A stretch of DNA of 64,000 nucleotides from Tabrizicola_A sp965284335 (GTDB lineage: Bacteria; Pseudomonadota; Alphaproteobacteria; Rhodobacterales; Rhodobacteraceae): the NCBI RefSeq assembly GCF_965284335.1, contig NZ_OZ260076.1; one strand, written 5' to 3'. The notes under the pieces are model-generated. The model had not been told where the DNA came from. It saw only the letters and a program-made list of their open reading frames with translations, and did no database searches. Shown one piece after another: positions 17,035 through 25,808 of this stretch. Numbering within the stretch: the stretch's first letter is position 1; the number at the start of each line of letters is the position of its first letter. The position numbers were made by a program, and so were the translations under genes.

Positions 17035-17098
17035 GCCGGGCGCCCACCGCCCGGCAATTTTCTGCAAGAAAATTGATCGGAGTTTGTGCCAAACTCCG
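17035..17098. promoter_or_regulatory. Three consecutive hairpins between gcvH and gcvP
   Basis: Perfect stems in a row are gccgggcg/cgcccggc (17035-17042 with 17048-17055), caattttct/agaaaattg (17055-17063 with 17067-17075) and cggagttt/aaactccg (17078-17085 with 17091-17098). They fill the only sizeable gap of the operon. They could cause partial termination or set an mRNA processing and stability boundary. None has the T tract expected of a full terminator. Confidence 0.6.
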
Positions 17099-17108
17099 AC
17101 AGCCGCCC

Positions 17109-17468
17109 TCAGGCGATCAGGTCATTGTATTCGTCTTCGTCCATGAACTGATCCAGCACCGACAAATCATCGAGCCGCATCTTGAAAAACCACCCCGCGC
17201 CCAGCGGGTCTTCGTTCACCAGACTGGGGTTGTCGGTCAGCTTTTCATTGACCGCGACAATCTCGCCATCCACCGGGGCGGCAATGTCGGACGCAGCCTT
17301 GACGCTTTCGATCACCGACACCTCGTCGCCCTCGGCAACCATGGTTTCGGGTTCTGGCAATTCAACAAACACCACATCGCCCAGCGCGGTGGCGGCATGT
17401 TCTGTAATACCCACGACGACCAGATCACCCTCGACGCGCAGCCATTCATGTTCTTTGGTGTATTTCAT
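17109..17468 (-). CDS. gcvH: Glycine cleavage H protein
   Basis: A 119-aa lipoyl carrier that shuttles the aminomethyl group between P and T proteins. The lipoylated lysine is K57 in ESVKAASDI. The start KYTKEHEWLR and the C-terminal DPLGAGWFFKMRL are canonical, and the length is close to the family norm. It lies 11 bases after the gcvT stop, and ATG is the only sensible start. It is part of the riboswitch-controlled operon. Confidence 0.97.
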   Translation of the reverse strand: MKYTKEHEWLRVEGDLVVVGITEHAATALGDVVFVELPEPETMVAEGDEVSVIESVKAASDIAAPVDGEIVAVNEKLTDNPSLVNEDPLGAGWFFKMRLDDLSVLDQFMDEDEYNDLIA

Positions 17469-17479
17469 TGGTTCGGTCC

Positions 17480-18589
17480 TCAGCGTTTGTAGGTTGTTGG
17501 TTGAAAGGGCATGGCCGCCACGGTGACAGCCATGCGTTTTCCGCGCACCTCGCCCTCCAGCTTGATGCCGATTTCAGCAAATTTCGCAGGCACATAGCCC
17601 ATGGCAATCGGCGCCTCGACCGAAGGGCCAAAGCCCCCCGATGTCACCGCGCCCAAAGGCGTGTCAGCGGCAAAGAGCTCGGTGCCTTCGCGCATCGGCG
17701 CGCGGCCCTCGGGGCGCAGACCCACGCGCAGCCGCGCCGGGCCTGTCGCCAATTCGCCCAAGATGCGCGCGGCTCCGGGAAAGCCCCCCGCCCGCGCACC
17801 GCCCGCGCGCCGGGTTTTCTGAATGGCCCACGTCAGCCCCGCCTCAACCGGGCTGGTGGTGGTGTCGATGTCATGGCCATAAAGGCACAGCCCCGCCTCC
17901 AGCCGCAAACTGTCGCGCGCCCCAAGACCGATGGGCATCACCTCGGGCATCGCCAACAGCTCTTTGGCAAACCCCTCGGCCCGCGCCATCGGGATCGAGA
18001 TTTCATAGCCATCCTCGCCCGTATAGCCCGAGCGCGACACCCAGATATCGCCAAACACCCCCACATCCATGAACCGCATCGCCGCGACCTCAGGTACCAA
18101 CCGCGCCAAAGCGGCCTCGGCCTGTGGCCCCTGCAAGGCCAAAAGCGCACGATCAGTGACCGGGATCACCTCACAAACGCCCGACAAATGCGCCGCCATA
18201 TGGGCAATATCCGCCGCCTTGCAGGCCGCATTGACCACAACGAAAATATGATCGCCCCGGTTGGCAAACATCAGATCATCCAAGATCCCGCCAGCCTCAT
18301 TGGTAAACAGCCCATAGCGCTGGCGGCCCTCGGCCAGACCCAGCACATCCACCGGCATCAGCGCCTCAAAGGCCAGCGCGGTTTCCCCGTAGCTGCCCTT
18401 GGGGCGCAAGATCACCTGCCCCATATGGCTGACATCAAACAGCCCCGCGGCAGAGCGCGTGTGCAGATGCTCCTTCATCACCCCCGCCGGATATTGCACC
18501 GGCATGGAATAGCCCGCAAAGGGCACCATCTTGCCGCCCAAAGCGACATGCAGGTCATTCAGACCCAAATAGAGAAGATCCTCGGCCAA
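17480..18589 (-). CDS. gcvT: Aminomethyltransferase, T-protein
   Basis: A 369-aa tetrahydrofolate-dependent enzyme that releases ammonia and makes methylene-THF. The N-terminal block LNDLHVALGGKMVPFAGYSM and then FDVSHMGQV are diagnostic. The start is unusual: no ATG or GTG precedes the conserved region in frame, so TTG at 18589 is the best start, just downstream of the tandem glycine aptamers. TTG would lower initiation efficiency. It is the first gene of the gcvT-gcvH-gcvP operon. A non-standard CTG further upstream cannot be excluded. Confidence 0.94.
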   Translation of the reverse strand: MAEDLLYLGLNDLHVALGGKMVPFAGYSMPVQYPAGVMKEHLHTRSAAGLFDVSHMGQVILRPKGSYGETALAFEALMPVDVLGLAEGRQRYGLFTNEAGGILDDLMFANRGDHIFVVVNAACKAADIAHMAAHLSGVCEVIPVTDRALLALQGPQAEAALARLVPEVAAMRFMDVGVFGDIWVSRSGYTGEDGYEISIPMARAEGFAKELLAMPEVMPIGLGARDSLRLEAGLCLYGHDIDTTTSPVEAGLTWAIQKTRRAGGARAGGFPGAARILGELATGPARLRVGLRPEGRAPMREGTELFAADTPLGAVTSGGFGPSVEAPIAMGYVPAKFAEIGIKLEGEVRGKRMAVTVAAMPFQPTTYKR

Positions 18590-18649
18590 AGCCGCCCCAC
18601 TTTCTGCCGGATAATGCAGCCCGGCACCGTTCAGGCAGTGACCCTGCCC

Positions 18650-18832
18650 TCGGTGCCCCCTCTGTCCTTGCCCCCGACATGGTCGGCCTGGGCGCCTGAG
18701 ATCGTTATCCCTTCGGCGGGCGCAACCTGCGCCTCTCTCCAGAGTGTCTTTGCCAGAACGGTCCTTGGGCCTGAGAGTTTACCGGGGCGGTTGCTCCTTC
18801 GGCACCGGGCAAAACCCGGATTCTCCCGAACT
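18650..18832 (-). promoter_or_regulatory. Tandem glycine riboswitch
   Basis: Two aptamers in series on the minus strand, ahead of gcvT. Each holds GCCGAAGG (18803-18796 and 18717-18710) and CTCAGGC (18775-18769 and 18700-18694), the core of glycine aptamers. The first is closed by GGGAGA... and CTCTGGAGAG; the second ends near GGACAGAGGGG. Glycine binding should turn on the cleavage operon. About 60 bases separate it from the TTG start. The rest of the gap to 18921 shows nothing further. Confidence 0.93.
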
Positions 18833-18921
18833 GACGCCTTTAGCTAGCCCAAGGCCGCAAGAGCTGTCCAGCAAAAAGAATACGACGGTATGCAGGAATT
18901 TTGCGACCAAACCGCCTCAGA

Positions 18922-20307
18922 TCATCCGCGCACCGCCCGCGCACCGGCGCTGGGGGCCACAGCCGCTGCCCGCTCCATGGCGCGCAAGGCCACCCAGACG
19001 GCCAACAACCCAAAAACCACACCGCCCAAGGCCTGCCCCATCAGCACCCCCTCAGCGCCCGCATAGCCCCCCAGCCACAGCGCAAATGGCACCGTCCCCA
19101 AAGTATGACGGCCCCAATTGATCAACGTCGACATCAAAGGCGCACCCAGATTGTTGCAGGCCGCATTGGCCACAAAAATCGCGCCGTTGAAAAAGAACAA
19201 CAGACACAAGGGGCCGCAGAACAAATACAACAGATCGCGCGTCAGCCCCTCGGCGTGAAACAGATCCGCAATCGGCGCGCGCAAGACAAACAAGATCGCA
19301 GCACTGATCCCCACCACAATCGCGGCAAACAAGATCGCATCCCAAAAGGCCCGGCGCACCCGGTCCATCCGGCCCGCGCCATAGTTCTGGCCAATGATCG
19401 GCCCGACCGCCCCCGGCAGGGCAAAGATCACCCCCAAAGCCACCGGCGTCAAACGACCCGAAATCGCCATGCCCGCCACCGCCGCCTCACCAAATCCCGC
19501 GACCATCCGCGTCACAATCGCTTGGCCCAAGGGCGTGGCAAGCTGGGTCAGGATCGCCGGGCCCGCAATGCCAAAGACCGCCCCCATATCCGCCCGCACC
19601 CCCGCCCAACTCGGCCGATCAAAGCCGCCGTAATGCGTGATGATCGGGATCAGCGCCATGGCGGCAATCACCAACCGGCTGATGACCGAGGCAATGGCGG
19701 CCCCGGTCAAGCCCAGATCCAGCGTAAAGATCAACACCGGGTCAATCGCGGCATTCACCAAGGCCCCGGCAATGGTCGCCACCATCGCGCGCCGCGCATC
19801 GCCATGGCTGCGCAAGATCGCACCGCCAATCATGCCAATCATCAACAAAGGCTGGGCCGGCGTGACAATCGCCAGAAAATGCACCGCCCAGTCCGCCGTG
19901 CGCCCCCGCGCGCCCAAAAGCGCCACGATCTGCGGCAAGAACAGCCAGACCAGCGCCGAAAACACCACCCCAATCGCGATGCCCAAGATCAACCCATGCG
20001 TCGCCTTTTGCCGCGCCAGCGCCAGATCGCGCATCCCCACCGCCCGCGCCACCAGCGCCGAGACCGCAATCGACAGGCCAATCCCAAAGGCCGTGGTGAA
20101 AAACAAAATCGCCCCGGCATAGCCCACCGCCGCCGTCACCTCCGGGTCCTGCAACCACGAGATAAAGACCATATTCATCAAATCGACGGCAAAAATCCCC
20201 ATCAACCCGGCCGAGGCCGTCAGGGTCATCACCGTGATATGCCGAAAAAGATTGCCCTCAACAAACTTTGCCTGAGGTCCCGCCGATCCGCCCACACCCG
20301 CCATCAT
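18922..20307 (-). CDS. MATE family efflux transporter
   Basis: A 461-aa inner-membrane antiporter with 12 hydrophobic helices in two similar halves, typical of MATE multidrug pumps. Supporting stretches are DLMNMVFISWLQDPE near the start, GAILRSHGDARRAM and GPIIGQNYGAGRMDRV in the second half. The substrate cannot be told. ATG at 20307, followed by ATG at 20304, is chosen because the upstream in-frame extension is arginine- and proline-rich and unlike the family. A GC-rich terminator-like stem lies between it and gltX, so it has its own promoter. Confidence 0.88.
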   Translation of the reverse strand: MMAGVGGSAGPQAKFVEGNLFRHITVMTLTASAGLMGIFAVDLMNMVFISWLQDPEVTAAVGYAGAILFFTTAFGIGLSIAVSALVARAVGMRDLALARQKATHGLILGIAIGVVFSALVWLFLPQIVALLGARGRTADWAVHFLAIVTPAQPLLMIGMIGGAILRSHGDARRAMVATIAGALVNAAIDPVLIFTLDLGLTGAAIASVISRLVIAAMALIPIITHYGGFDRPSWAGVRADMGAVFGIAGPAILTQLATPLGQAIVTRMVAGFGEAAVAGMAISGRLTPVALGVIFALPGAVGPIIGQNYGAGRMDRVRRAFWDAILFAAIVVGISAAILFVLRAPIADLFHAEGLTRDLLYLFCGPLCLLFFFNGAIFVANAACNNLGAPLMSTLINWGRHTLGTVPFALWLGGYAGAEGVLMGQALGGVVFGLLAVWVALRAMERAAAVAPSAGARAVRG

Positions 20308-20372
20308 GCCCCCCCGCACCACGCCCGCAACAGGTCTATGTCTTGCGCCTTTTGAAATACTCTGCAGGGGGC

Positions 20373-20395
20373 CCGGGGGACGCAAAGTCCCCCGG
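20373..20395 (-). terminator. Terminator-like stem after gltX
   Basis: ccgggggac (20373-20381), loop gcaaa, gtcccccgg (20387-20395): a perfect 9-bp stem just past the gltX stop. There is no T tract. The adjacent gaaatactctgcaggggg resembles the ATATT-core gene-end repeats. Confidence 0.55.
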
Positions 20396-20408
20396 ACGGT
20401 TCAGCCCA

Positions 20409-21731
20409 TCACAGGCTTGGGCGTTTTGCCAAAAGCGGCATCACATCGGCCATCTCTGGCCCGCTGTCCCGGCCCGTCAGCGCCCGGCGCAACGGCATGA
20501 ACAGCCCCTTGCCCTTGCGGCCCGTGGCCTCTTTCACCGCCGCGGTCCATGCGCCCCAAGTGGCTTGGGTCCATGGCTGGGGCGGCAACAGGGCCAAGGC
20601 TTCGGCCACAAAGGCGCGGTCCTCATCGGCCACCAGCGGCGTGGCCCCATCGCGGAACAAGGCCCACCAGTCGGCCAAATCGGCCAGCACGGTGATATTG
20701 TCCTTGGCCACCGACCAGAACAGCTCGGCCTTGTCCTCCGGCACGCCCAGCGCGGCAATCCGCGCCTGAACGGCGGCAAAGGGCAGGCTTTGCACATGCT
20801 GGCGCGTCAGCGGGAACAGATCTTCGGCGTCAAACTTGGTTGGTGCCGCGCCAAATGAACCCACATCGAACCCATCCACCAGATCCTGCATCGATGCGGC
20901 CAGCTCCACGGGCTTTGATGACCCGAGCCGCGCCATCAGGCTCAAAAGCGCCAAGGGCTCCACGCCGCGCGCGCGCAAATCGCGCAGGCTCAGCGTGCCA
21001 AGGCGCTTGGACAATTCCTCGCCCCCGGGCCCGGTCAGCAAAGAATGATGCGCGAAGGTCGGCGGCGTGCCGCCAAGTGCCTTCATGATCTGGATTTGCG
21101 TCGCGGTATTGGTCACATGATCCGCCCCGCGCACGATATGCGTGACCCCCATATCCACATCATCAACCGAGGAGGCAAAGGTATACAAAACCTGCCCATC
21201 GGCCTTGATCAAAACCGGATCGCTCACAGACCCCGCATCAATCGAGATATCGCCGATGATGCCGTCTTTCCATTCGATCCGCTCAATATCCAGCTTGAAG
21301 CGCCAATAGCCCTGCCGCCCCTCAGCGCGGTAGGCGGCCTTTTGCTCTTCGGTCAGATGCAAAGACGCGCGGTCATAAACCGGCGGGCGGCCCATGTTCA
21401 GCAATTTCTTGCGCTTGAGATCCAGTTCCACCGGCGTCTCAAAGCACTCATAAAACCGCCCCGCCGCCTTCAGCTGCTCAGCCGCCTCGGCATAGCGGGC
21501 CATGCGCTTGGATTGCTGCTCGATCCGGTCATATTTGATGCCCAGCCAAGCCAGATCCTCGATCAGCCCGTCGATATATTCCTGCTTTGACCGCTCCTGA
21601 TCGGTATCATCCAACCGCAAAATAAAGGTGCCGCCGGTTTGTCGGGCGATCAGATGGTTCATCAATGCGGTGCGCAGATTGCCGACATGGATATAGCCGG
21701 TGGGGGAGGGGGCAAAGCGGGTGACAGTCAT
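20409..21731 (-). CDS. gltX: Glutamate--tRNA ligase
   Basis: A 440-aa class I synthetase that charges tRNA-Glu. The HIGH-like signature is PSPTGYIHVGNLRTA. The KMSKS region is degenerate, ELSKRLGTLS. The catalytic core RLDDTDQERS and the VRGADHVTNTATQ block are intact, and the C-terminal anticodon-binding half is helical. Many alphaproteobacteria have two GltX copies, one of them tRNA-Gln directed; this window cannot decide which this is. ATG at 21731 is the start, because upstream frame is low-complexity. Confidence 0.92.
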   Translation of the reverse strand: MTVTRFAPSPTGYIHVGNLRTALMNHLIARQTGGTFILRLDDTDQERSKQEYIDGLIEDLAWLGIKYDRIEQQSKRMARYAEAAEQLKAAGRFYECFETPVELDLKRKKLLNMGRPPVYDRASLHLTEEQKAAYRAEGRQGYWRFKLDIERIEWKDGIIGDISIDAGSVSDPVLIKADGQVLYTFASSVDDVDMGVTHIVRGADHVTNTATQIQIMKALGGTPPTFAHHSLLTGPGGEELSKRLGTLSLRDLRARGVEPLALLSLMARLGSSKPVELAASMQDLVDGFDVGSFGAAPTKFDAEDLFPLTRQHVQSLPFAAVQARIAALGVPEDKAELFWSVAKDNITVLADLADWWALFRDGATPLVADEDRAFVAEALALLPPQPWTQATWGAWTAAVKEATGRKGKGLFMPLRRALTGRDSGPEMADVMPLLAKRPSL

Positions 21732-21856
21732 TTTGGAATGGCTCCTTGAACCGCCCTTCCCTGTCACAGGGCCGCGCGATTGTCCAGTTTGGCAAACGCG
21801 CCGCCGCTTCCCCCCTCCCCCTTCCCCCCGTCCCCCATCCCCCCTATCTTCACCCC

Positions 21857-22267
21857 ATGACCCTACCCGCCCCCCATGCCATCGCCCCCCCGCTCGATCT
21901 GATCGAGGCCCTTGCCCGCGATGCGGTGCTGGCCCTGCCAGAACCCCACCGCAGCGCCGCACTACAAGTTGCGCTGCAAGTGGCGGATTTTGCCCCCGAT
22001 GACATGCTGGAAGAGCTGGGCATCGACAGCCCCTATGATCTGACCGGCCTTTACGAAGGCACGCCCCTGACCGAAAAATCCGTCTCCGATCAACCGCAAC
22101 AGCCCGACACCGTCTGGCTCTTTCGCCGCGCCATCTTGGACGAATGGATCGACCGGGGGGATATCGGCTTGGCCGATCTTGTCACCCATGTGGTGGTGCA
22201 TGAATTTGCCCATCACTTCGGCTGGTCGGATGACGACATCGCCGCCATCGACCCGTGGTGGGAATAG
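21857..22267 (+). CDS. Small zinc metallopeptidase-like protein
   Basis: A 136-aa protein with HEFAH at residues 115-119 followed by HFGWSDDD, the HExxHxxGxxD zinc signature of the minimal MMP-like family found in proteobacteria. There is no signal peptide, so it is likely cytosolic. The substrate is unknown. Starting at ATG 21857 gives the usual length; the frame extends upstream over low-complexity sequence opposite gltX and is not supported. It is divergent from gltX. Confidence 0.85.
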   Translation: MTLPAPHAIAPPLDLIEALARDAVLALPEPHRSAALQVALQVADFAPDDMLEELGIDSPYDLTGLYEGTPLTEKSVSDQPQQPDTVWLFRRAILDEWIDRGDIGLADLVTHVVVHEFAHHFGWSDDDIAAIDPWWE

Positions 22268-22286
22268 CCCTCGTCAGGAGGGGGGC

Positions 22287-22302
22287 GCACAGGCCCCTGT
22301 GC
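22287..22302. terminator. Short hairpin after the metallopeptidase gene
   Basis: gcacagg (22287-22293), cc, cctgtgc (22296-22302): a perfect 7-bp stem with a 2-base loop, 20 bases after the stop. No T tract. It may be a weak terminator. Confidence 0.35.
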
Positions 22303-22391
22303 AACCCTGCACAGCATCTGACAGGAACGTGAGGCGACATCGCCGCAAAGCCCCCTACCATCTTGGGCATGAACCACATAGGAGTGCCCCG

Positions 22392-23309
22392 ATGCCGCTG
22401 ATGTCCCGTCGTCACGCCTTGATCGCCACCGCCGCCCTGCCCCTCGCGGGCCTTGCCCCGCGTCCAGCCCTTGCCAAAGCCGAAAAGCTGGGTCCATCCA
22501 GCGCCAATTTCCACCGCTTTGCGCTGGGAGATTTCGAGGTGACCACGCTGCTGGCAGGCTCGCGCCTAAACGAAACCCCGCGTGAGATTTTCGGCCTGAA
22601 CGCCAGCGACGAAGACTTTGCCACAGCCTCGGCCGCCGCCTTTATTCCGGCGGATAAGGCGATGAACTTTTTCACCCCCACCCTTGTGAACACCGGGGCC
22701 GAGCTGATCTTGTTCGACACCGGCCTTGCCCCCGATGCGATCACCGCCACGCTGGCCGCCGCAGGCGTCACACCCGATCAGGTGGATGTGGTGGTGCTGA
22801 CCCATATGCACGGCGACCATATCGGCGGGCTGATGGGCGAGGCGGGGCCAACCTTTGCCAATGCCCGCTATGTGACGGGTGCTGTGGAACACAACCACTG
22901 GTCAGGTGCTGCGAACGAGGGCTTTGATGCCAAGGTCAAGCCGTTGAATGACAAGATGACCTTCCTTGACGATGGCGGCACGGTCGCCTCGGGCATCACC
23001 GCCATGGCGGCCTTTGGTCATAGCCCCGGCCATATGGCCTATGTCTTGGAAAGCGCGGGCAAACGATTGGCGATCACGGCAGATACCGCCAATCATTACG
23101 TCTGGTCGCTGGAATACCCCGATTGGGAGGTGAGGTTCGACGCCGACAAAGCCGCTGCCGCCGCCACCCGCAAAGCCCTGTTTGGCATGATCGCGGCCGA
23201 GAAAACCCCCTTTATCGGCTATCACATGCCCTTCCCAGGTGTGGGCTATGTCGAACCCAAGGGCGATGGCTTTCGCTATGTTGCAGCCAGCTATCAGCTT
23301 GTCCTATAA
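22392..23309 (+). CDS. Tat-exported MBL-fold metallo-hydrolase
   Basis: A 305-aa metallo-beta-lactamase-fold hydrolase. The N terminus MSRRHALIATAALPLAG has a twin-arginine motif and ends near ALAKA, so the folded enzyme is predicted to be exported. The metal site THMHGDHIGG is intact, and later histidines appear in GHSPGHMAY and the C-terminal YHMPFPG. The family is quorum-quenching lactonase or sulfur/quinoline hydrolase-like; the substrate is not predictable. ATG at 22392 is chosen because the upstream frame is the divergent untranslated region. It is a single-gene unit closed by a strong stem-loop. Confidence 0.88.
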   Translation: MPLMSRRHALIATAALPLAGLAPRPALAKAEKLGPSSANFHRFALGDFEVTTLLAGSRLNETPREIFGLNASDEDFATASAAAFIPADKAMNFFTPTLVNTGAELILFDTGLAPDAITATLAAAGVTPDQVDVVVLTHMHGDHIGGLMGEAGPTFANARYVTGAVEHNHWSGAANEGFDAKVKPLNDKMTFLDDGGTVASGITAMAAFGHSPGHMAYVLESAGKRLAITADTANHYVWSLEYPDWEVRFDADKAAAAATRKALFGMIAAEKTPFIGYHMPFPGVGYVEPKGDGFRYVAASYQLVL

Positions 23310-23313
23310 ATGA

Positions 23314-23342
23314 CCGAAGGCGCCCTCCTCGGGCGCCTTCGG
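23314..23342. terminator. Bidirectional terminator stem, CTCGTCGG family
   Basis: ccgaaggcgccc (23314-23325), loop tcctc, gggcgccttcgg (23331-23342): a perfect 12-bp stem between two convergent genes. It continues into cttctcgtcgg, the shared part of the repeat family seen at 629, 14124 and 39846. Confidence 0.75.
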
Positions 23343-23399
23343 CTTCTCGTCGGCGCGCCACCCCCGAGGAGCGGCAAAGCCGACGACGAGGTCACCCGC

Positions 23400-23990
23400 T
23401 CAGGCCAGCTTTGCAGCCATTTCCACCAAACGCTTGGCCTGATGGCCAATCGCGGCCTTCGCCTTATCGTCCAGATCGGTGCCTTGGGTATGGCTATAGC
23501 CATAGGGGTTGCCCCCCGCTGCAAAGATCGACGCATCGGTGTAGCCCGGCGCCACGATGATCGAGCCCCAATGCAGGAAGCTGGTGTAAAGCCCCAACAG
23601 CGTCGCCTCTTGCCCCCCATGGGCATTCTGCGCGCTGGTCATGGCGCTCACAGCCTTATTGGCCAGCTTGCCCGTGAACCACTGACCGCCCAGCGTGTCG
23701 ATAAAGGCGCGCAGCTGCGACGGGGCCGAGCCAAACCGGGTCGGGGCGCTGAAGAGATAGGCATTGGCCCATTCCATATCCTCAGGCGTGGCCACCGGAA
23801 TGGCCGCCTGCGCCGCTGCCGCAGCCTTCCAGCCATCTTGGGCATTCACCACAGCCTCGGGCGCGGTTTCCGCGATCCGCAGCACACGCACCTCGGCCCC
23901 GGCCGCACGGGCCGCCTCGGCTGCGATTTCGGCCATGGCGTGATTGGTGCCGTAGGTCGAGTAAAACAAAATGGCGAGTTTGACAGACAT
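23400..23990 (-). CDS. wrbA: NAD(P)H:quinone oxidoreductase, WrbA type
   Basis: A 196-aa flavodoxin-fold enzyme that reduces quinones with two electrons to limit oxidative stress. The start LAILFYSTYGTNHAMAEIAA is the FMN phosphate loop (ST-GTN). TRFGSAPSQLRAFIDTLGG and the NAHGGQE segment with SFLHWGSIIVAPGY are WrbA hallmarks. ATG at 23990 begins the conserved sequence directly; the long upstream frame is not credible. It ends against the terminator of the MBL gene. Confidence 0.93.
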   Translation of the reverse strand: MSVKLAILFYSTYGTNHAMAEIAAEAARAAGAEVRVLRIAETAPEAVVNAQDGWKAAAAAQAAIPVATPEDMEWANAYLFSAPTRFGSAPSQLRAFIDTLGGQWFTGKLANKAVSAMTSAQNAHGGQEATLLGLYTSFLHWGSIIVAPGYTDASIFAAGGNPYGYSHTQGTDLDDKAKAAIGHQAKRLVEMAAKLA

Positions 23991-24171
23991 CTTATGCCTC
24001 CAGAGTGATGCGATCCCCCCTGATCTAGGCAAACAGCCCCGCCTGACCAGTCCATAGAACTGCACCGCCCCTGTGCGCAAATGTGAAAAGTCAATCTTCG
24101 CTCTTGGCCGCATGGGTCGGCTGCGCCTATCATGGGCCCGCCCATGCGGGCGAATGACCAAGGACGAGAAC

Positions 24172-24762
24172 ATGACAGCTGCCCGAACACTTTTCTCGCT
24201 TGCCCTGCTTTCGGCCTTTGCTCTCCCTTTGGCCCAGCCTGCCATGGCAGGCCCGATCACCGACAAGGCCACCGATGCCGAAAGCCTTTTGGCCGCTGGC
24301 GATGATCTTGGCGCCTTGGCCGCCGCGCGCGAGGCTTTGGCCGCCACATGGGAGGCGACCACGGGCCTGAGCATCGGTGCAACCGTATTATTGGCCGAAC
24401 CCGCCGCGGGCTATGGCATCTACAACCCGCGCCCGAATGACATCTACAAACTGGGCGAGCCGGTGTTGATCTATGCCGAACCCATGGGCTTTGGCTATGG
24501 CAGCCCCGGCGAGGGGCTGTATTCCATCGGGTTTTTCGTCGATCTCAAGGTGATGACCGAAATGGGCGAGATCTTGGGCGATCTGCAAAACCTGACCGAG
24601 CTCGACCTCACCTCGCGCTATCCAAACCGCGAGTTTCAGGCCAATCTGACCTATAATCTCGATGGCATCGCGCCGGGGCGCTATATCTTGCAAACCACGC
24701 TGCGCGACAAGAATTCCGCCAAGATCGGCAGCTTTGAAAACACCGTGGAATTCGTGGAATGA
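24172..24762 (+). CDS. Exported protein of unknown function
   Basis: A 196-aa protein with a Sec signal (ARTLFSLALLSAFALPLAQP, cut near AMAG). The mature part starts with an alanine-rich helical segment, DKATDAESLLAAGDDLGALA, resembling a TPR-like helix pair, and continues as beta-rich sequence with YNPRPNDIYKLGEPVLIYAEP and LTYNLDGIAPGRYILQTTLRD, an Ig-like or C2-like pattern. I recognise no family. ATG at 24172 has AAGGACGAGAAC upstream. The next gene's ATG follows the stop directly, so the two are coupled despite their different locations. Confidence 0.8.
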   Translation: MTAARTLFSLALLSAFALPLAQPAMAGPITDKATDAESLLAAGDDLGALAAAREALAATWEATTGLSIGATVLLAEPAAGYGIYNPRPNDIYKLGEPVLIYAEPMGFGYGSPGEGLYSIGFFVDLKVMTEMGEILGDLQNLTELDLTSRYPNREFQANLTYNLDGIAPGRYILQTTLRDKNSAKIGSFENTVEFVE

Positions 24763-25710
24763 ATGGCTGATCGGCCAATCCTCACCCTTACTTTAAACCC
24801 CGCGCTGGATCTGGCCACCCATGTGGCAGAGGTTCAGGCCGGGCCAAAGCTGCGCTGTGCCGCGCCCATGGTGAACCCCGGAGGCGGTGGGCTGAACGTC
24901 TCGCGCGCGCTTTTGCAGCTGGGGATCCCCTCGCAGGCTTTGGTCGCCTTAGGCGGCCCGACAGGGGCAGCCCTTCGGGCCTTGCTGCAAGAGGCGGGGC
25001 TGACCTTTACCGCGCTTGCCAGCCCCGGCGACACCCGCCAATCCCTTGCCGTCACCGACGACAGCACAGGCGCGCAATACCGCTTTGTGCTGCCCGGCCC
25101 GGTCTGGCAAACCGCTGATCTCGCGCAGGTTTTGCAAGATATTGCCCAACATGCCCAAATAGACGGGCTTGCCGTCCTCTCGGGCAGCCTGCCGCCGGGG
25201 CTTGCACCCGACACCCTCGCCCAGATTGCCGCCGCCCTGCCCGGCATGGCGCTGGTGCTGGACAGCTCTGGCGCGAGTTTGGCCCATGCGGTCGCCAACC
25301 CGATCCCCGGCCTAGCGGTGCTGCGCATGGACAGCGACGAGGCCGCCTGCCTTGCAGGCCACCCCCTGCCCAGCGCCCAACACAGCGCCGATCTTGCCAG
25401 CGCCCTTGTGGCCAAGGGCGTTGCGGCCACCGTCATCATCGCCCGCGGCGCCGAGGGCAATGTGCTGGCCCGCGCAGGCCAACGCCTCTTGGCCCGCCCT
25501 CCCGCCGTGCCCGTGGTCAGCGCCATCGGCGCAGGCGACAGTTTTGTCGCCGGACTGCTGGCCGCCATGGCCAAAGGCGCAGACTGGCCCGCCGCCCTGA
25601 CCCAAGGCACCGCCGCCGCCACAGCCGCCGTGATGACCCCGGCCACCGATCTGTGCCGCGGTGAGGATGTGGCCCGGCTGCTGCCTCAGGTCACCTTGTC
25701 AACGCTCTAG
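24763..25710 (+). CDS. PfkB-family hexose-phosphate kinase
   Basis: A 315-aa ribokinase-fold kinase close to the 6-/1-phosphofructokinase branch. The start ILTLTLNPALDLATHV and NPGGGGLNVSRAL are characteristic, and the ATP/anion hole is SAIGAGDSFVAGLL, with the catalytic Asp. It probably phosphorylates fructose 6-phosphate, fructose 1-phosphate or tagatose 6-phosphate; the exact substrate is uncertain. ATG begins right after the stop of the exported-protein gene. No fru transport genes are nearby, so a PTS role is not supported. Confidence 0.87.
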   Translation: MADRPILTLTLNPALDLATHVAEVQAGPKLRCAAPMVNPGGGGLNVSRALLQLGIPSQALVALGGPTGAALRALLQEAGLTFTALASPGDTRQSLAVTDDSTGAQYRFVLPGPVWQTADLAQVLQDIAQHAQIDGLAVLSGSLPPGLAPDTLAQIAAALPGMALVLDSSGASLAHAVANPIPGLAVLRMDSDEAACLAGHPLPSAQHSADLASALVAKGVAATVIIARGAEGNVLARAGQRLLARPPAVPVVSAIGAGDSFVAGLLAAMAKGADWPAALTQGTAAATAAVMTPATDLCRGEDVARLLPQVTLSTL

Positions 25711-25808
25711 CGCTCCGCCACCGGTAGAAGCGTTACCACGCGACAAATGCGACGCGTTGCAAGGGCAGCTTTGCGGACGAAGCACCCTTTGCCGTAGAGC
25801 CGATCGGA

